Under the pieces are notes generated by a model that worked only from the letters and a program-made list of their open reading frames with translations, ran no database searches and was not told where the DNA came from. From Nostoc sp. UCD121 (GTDB lineage: Bacteria > Cyanobacteriota > Cyanobacteriia > Cyanobacteriales > Nostocaceae), in the NCBI RefSeq assembly GCF_014222285.1, contig NZ_JACKZS010000037.1, positions 1 to 45,428 of the forward strand: a stretch of 45,428 nucleotides of DNA, given 5' to 3'. This document shows positions 42,495 through 45,428 of the stretch, piece by piece. The translations under genes and the position numbers were made by a program. The first letter of the stretch is position 1. Each line of letters starts with the position of its first letter.

Positions 42495-45173
42495 CTAACG
42501 CAAACTACTAGCTGGCATACCCAAAATATCCTCAAGCCTTGGCATATCTTCCAACGCAATCACGCGCCCTTCATCCTCAAAACCGACAATTTGATCAAAG
42601 TTCAAATACCGATATAAATCATCTGCAAAAGGATGAATTCTACTCGCCACAATATCCAAATATTCCTGCACTGTCGGAAGCCGTCCCAGCAGCGCACAAA
42701 CTGCGGCTAATTCTGCTGAACCAAGATACACTCTCGCATCTTTACCCATGCGATTATTGAAGTTACGGGTAGAGGTAGAAAATACTGTTGTGCCATCAGC
42801 AACTCGCGCCTGATTACCCATGCACAAGCTGCATCCCGGCATTTCTGTTCTAGCACCCGCAGCCCCAAAAATGCTGTATACACCTTCTTCTTTTAATTGG
42901 TGTTCATCCATGCGGGTTGGTGGTGCTATCCACAGGCGAGTTTTTACTTCACCTGCACCTTCTAAAACTTTCGCGGTTGCCCGATAATGACCAATATTCG
43001 TCATACAAGAACCGACGAATACTTCTTGCACTGGATCATTAGCGACTTCCGATAATAACTTAACATTATCGGGGTCATTGGGAGCAGCAACAATTGGTTC
43101 TTTGATTTCGTTCAAATCAATTTCAATTATTTCGGCATACTCCGCATCGGCATCGCCTTCTAATAACACGGGATTTGCTAACCATTCTTCCATCTTTGCT
43201 ACACGGCGCAGCATGGTACGCGGATCGTGATAGCCTCGTGCTATCATATTTTTCAGCAGCGCTACGTTAGAACGCAGATATTCTGAAATTGTCTCTACAC
43301 TCAGCTTAATTGTACATCCGGCACAAGAACGTTCGGCACTAGCATCGGTGAGTTCAAAGGCTTGTTCAACTTTTAAATCTGGCAAACCTTCGATTTCCAG
43401 AATTCGCCCGGAGAAAACATTTTTCTTGTTCTGCTTCTCTGCTGTCAGCAAACCTTTTTGAATTGCCACGTAGGGAATGGCATTCACGACATCCCGCAGG
43501 GTGATACCTGGTTGCAATTCACCTTTGAATCTTACCAAAACTGACTCTGGCATATCTAAAGGCATGACACCCAAGGCGGCTGCAAAGGCTACCAACCCAG
43601 AACCGGCGGGGAAGGAAATACCCAAGGGGAAGCGGGTGTGAGAGTCGCCGCCAGTTCCCACGGTGTCGGGTAGCAGCATCCGGTTTAACCAAGAGTGGAT
43701 GATACCATCACCGGGACGGAGGGCGACACCGCCACGAGATGCAAAGAAATCAGGTAGTTCGTGATGGGTTTGGATGTCTACTGGTTTGGGATAAGCTGCT
43801 GTGTGGCAAAAACTTTGGATCACTAAGTCTGCACTGAAACCAAGACAAGCGAGTTCTGTCAATTCGTCGCGGGTCATGGGGCCTGTGGTATCTTGAGAAC
43901 CAACGGTAGTGATGATGGGTTCGCAAGATGTGCCGGGACGCACACCAGGTAATCCACAAGCTTTACCTACCATTTTCTGTGCCAAGGTGTAGCCTTTACC
44001 TGTATCAAAGGCTTGCTGGGGACGGGTGAAAACGGTGCTGGGTTCTAAACCAAGTGCAAGACGGGTTTTGTCGGTGAGGGTACGCCCGATAAGTAGGGGG
44101 ATGCGTCCACCTGCGCGGACTTCATCGAGGATGGTATCAGGTTTAAGGTCAAAGGTGGAAATAACTTCGCCTGTTTCGTTGGTGATTTCGCCTTTGTAGG
44201 GATGGATGGTAATTACCATGCCAGTTTCGAGTTTGGTGACATCGCACTGAATAGGCAAAGCACCGGCATCTTCTGCTGTGTTAAAAAAGATTGGCGCGAT
44301 CGCACCACCTAAAACATAACCCCCAGCGCGTTTGTTTGGCACAAAAGGTATATCATTGCCTGTATGCCACAATACTGAGTTGATGGCAGACTTACGCGAG
44401 GAACCTGTACCAACTACATCCCCCACGTAAGCTACAGGATGCCCTTTTTTCTTCAGTTCGGTAATGGTTGCCAAGCTTCCCGGTTGCCGTGACTCTAACA
44501 TCACTAAGGCGTGTAAGGGAATATCTGGGCGAGTTGTGGCGCTTTGGGCGGGTGATAAATCGTCGGTATTGGTTTCGCCAGGGACTTTAAAAACGGTGAC
44601 AGTAATCGCTTCTGGGACTGTGGGGCGCATGGTAAACCATTCAGCTTCCGCCCAAGAGTCAACTACCCGTTTGGCGAAAGGATTGGTTTTAGACAACTCT
44701 AAAACATCGTGGTAAGCGTCATACACCAAGAGGATTTTGCTTAAGGCGTTGGCGGCGTAGGCGGAAATGGGTTCCTTTCCTTGTCCACCCATTACCAGAG
44801 GAGTTTCAGATGAGTCTGAGACGGATACCGTGGGCAATTGCAGCAAATCGATTAAAGATTGCACGTTGTAACCACCGATCATTGTACCCAGCAATTGCAC
44901 TGCTTCTATGGGCGCAATCAACGGACTGGTGATTTCTTCCTTAGCAATAGCGGTGAGAAATCCGGCTTTGACATAAGCTGCTGGATCAACACCAGGAGAA
45001 ACGCGATCGCGCAATAAATGTAATAATATCTCCTCTTGACCCTTGGGCGGATTTTTCAGTAATTCACATAATTCTGAGGTTTGCTTGGCATCCAATGGTA
45101 AAGGGGGAATACCGAGTGCTGCTCTTTCGGCAACGTGTTTACGATATTGTTCTAGCATTTTTATATTCTCCAT
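42495..45173 (-). CDS. acnB: Aconitate hydratase B (bifunctional aconitase / 2-methylisocitrate dehydratase)
   Basis: 892 residues, close to the normal AcnB length. AcnB converts citrate to isocitrate and carries a [4Fe-4S] cluster that is labile in oxygen. It has the AcnB domain order: N-terminal HEAT-like domain (about 1-160), the swivel domain ([20 protein letters not shown], about 250-270), then the catalytic part. Cluster Cys are visible in [20 protein letters not shown] (about 768-787) and in [12 protein letters not shown] (about 716-727). Active-site motifs are [36 protein letters not shown] and [16 protein letters not shown] lies 10 nt before the ATG. No other carbon-metabolism gene is adjacent. 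Confidence 0.97.
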   Translation of the reverse strand: MENIKMLEQYRKHVAERAALGIPPLPLDAKQTSELCELLKNPPKGQEEILLHLLRDRVSPGVDPAAYVKAGFLTAIAKEEITSPLIAPIEAVQLLGTMIGGYNVQSLIDLLQLPTVSVSDSSETPLVMGGQGKEPISAYAANALSKILLVYDAYHDVLELSKTNPFAKRVVDSWAEAEWFTMRPTVPEAITVTVFKVPGETNTDDLSPAQSATTRPDIPLHALVMLESRQPGSLATITELKKKGHPVAYVGDVVGTGSSRKSAINSVLWHTGNDIPFVPNKRAGGYVLGGAIAPIFFNTAEDAGALPIQCDVTKLETGMVITIHPYKGEITNETGEVISTFDLKPDTILDEVRAGGRIPLLIGRTLTDKTRLALGLEPSTVFTRPQQAFDTGKGYTLAQKMVGKACGLPGVRPGTSCEPIITTVGSQDTTGPMTRDELTELACLGFSADLVIQSFCHTAAYPKPVDIQTHHELPDFFASRGGVALRPGDGIIHSWLNRMLLPDTVGTGGDSHTRFPLGISFPAGSGLVAFAAALGVMPLDMPESVLVRFKGELQPGITLRDVVNAIPYVAIQKGLLTAEKQNKKNVFSGRILEIEGLPDLKVEQAFELTDASAERSCAGCTIKLSVETISEYLRSNVALLKNMIARGYHDPRTMLRRVAKMEEWLANPVLLEGDADAEYAEIIEIDLNEIKEPIVAAPNDPDNVKLLSEVANDPVQEVFVGSCMTNIGHYRATAKVLEGAGEVKTRLWIAPPTRMDEHQLKEEGVYSIFGAAGARTEMPGCSLCMGNQARVADGTTVFSTSTRNFNNRMGKDARVYLGSAELAAVCALLGRLPTVQEYLDIVASRIHPFADDLYRYLNFDQIVGFEDEGRVIALEDMPRLEDILGMPASSLR

Positions 45174-45428
45174 TGGGATGTTCTATCTTTAATTATGAAA
45201 TTTTTAGGCAATACTTGGCTATAAAAGTTTAGCTTACTTTTATGATGAAAGCCTTACTGGTAATCGGTTATTAGCAAGTTTTTTTATACTGAAAGAAAAG
45301 TATTGGGCGAATGGAATTCGCTACTACACAAACAAAGTCCACCTCCGTGGACTAAGAGGATGTTTGGAAAGTCATGATTGATGTATCAAATATTGTTTTA
45401 CCCCACCCTAACCCTCCCCTTATAAAGG
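45174..45428. other. Right-end spacer with dispersed repeat copy 2
   Basis: The acnB leader region comes first. Positions 45302-45352 are a truncated copy of the repeat at 15246-15360 (matching to 45340, then a short CACCTCCGTGGAC hairpin). The last 30 bases are C-rich (CCCCACCC and similar), the start of another spacer repeat cut off by the window edge. No gene is visible. Confidence 0.6.

Overview
The window looks like chromosomal DNA of a filamentous, heterocyst-forming cyanobacterium of the Nostoc/Anabaena type. Support for this: GCGATCGC (HIP1) octamers are scattered through genes and spacers, spacers are AT-rich and full of short palindromic dispersed repeats, and the gene families are typical of the group (very large Ser/Thr-kinase/histidine-kinase hybrids, a CBS-CP12 fusion, hox hydrogenase genes, a psbA fragment, a PaO/Tic55-type Rieske oxygenase). 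No tRNA, rRNA or CRISPR array was seen.

Layout. 0-6.4 kb: argJ and gatB on the minus strand, separated by a spacer holding two tandem look-alike small-RNA/terminator units. Next is a small unknown gene at 4290 whose promoter sits between two CIRCE-type (HrcA) operators, then an ATP-grasp enzyme and a 78-residue unknown protein. 7.1-12.2 kb: a translationally coupled signalling pair, a PAS/GAF hybrid histidine kinase with two receivers and an HPt domain, followed by a REC-GGDEF diguanylate cyclase. 12.5-17.7 kb: an alpha/beta hydrolase, then an acetoacetate-decarboxylase-like protein with a large FAD oxidoreductase. 17.9-23.2 kb: a 1778-residue Ser/Thr kinase-ATPase-GAF-histidine kinase.

23.3-28.3 kb is a gene graveyard. 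hoxF, hoxH, hoxY and hoxU of the bidirectional NiFe hydrogenase are all broken (internal deletions, nonsense codons, one frameshift). A shattered IS5-like transposase and the 3' end of an odd psbA (D1) gene lie beside them. Two genes in this stretch are intact: a CBS-CP12 gene still packed between the hoxY and hoxH remnants, and a TspO/MBR-like membrane protein.

28.6-37.3 kb holds ordinary accessory genes: a DUF938 methyltransferase-like protein, a J-domain-like protein, a small heat-shock protein, a secreted DUF3011-like protein with a 9-bp repeat tail, a membrane protein, a pirin, a Rieske oxygenase, a DOPA-dioxygenase-like protein and a universal stress protein.

37.7-41.9 kb is the best candidate for an under-described system. 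A stand-alone TIR protein with a likely catalytic Glu overlaps by 4 nt a 1276-residue protein made of a TIR-like domain lacking that Glu, a NACHT ATPase and nine almost identical 31-residue HEAT repeats. This is the architecture of a bacterial NLR-type immune system. It is followed by a hicBA toxin-antitoxin pair on the other strand and then acnB (aconitase B), which reaches almost to the end of the window.
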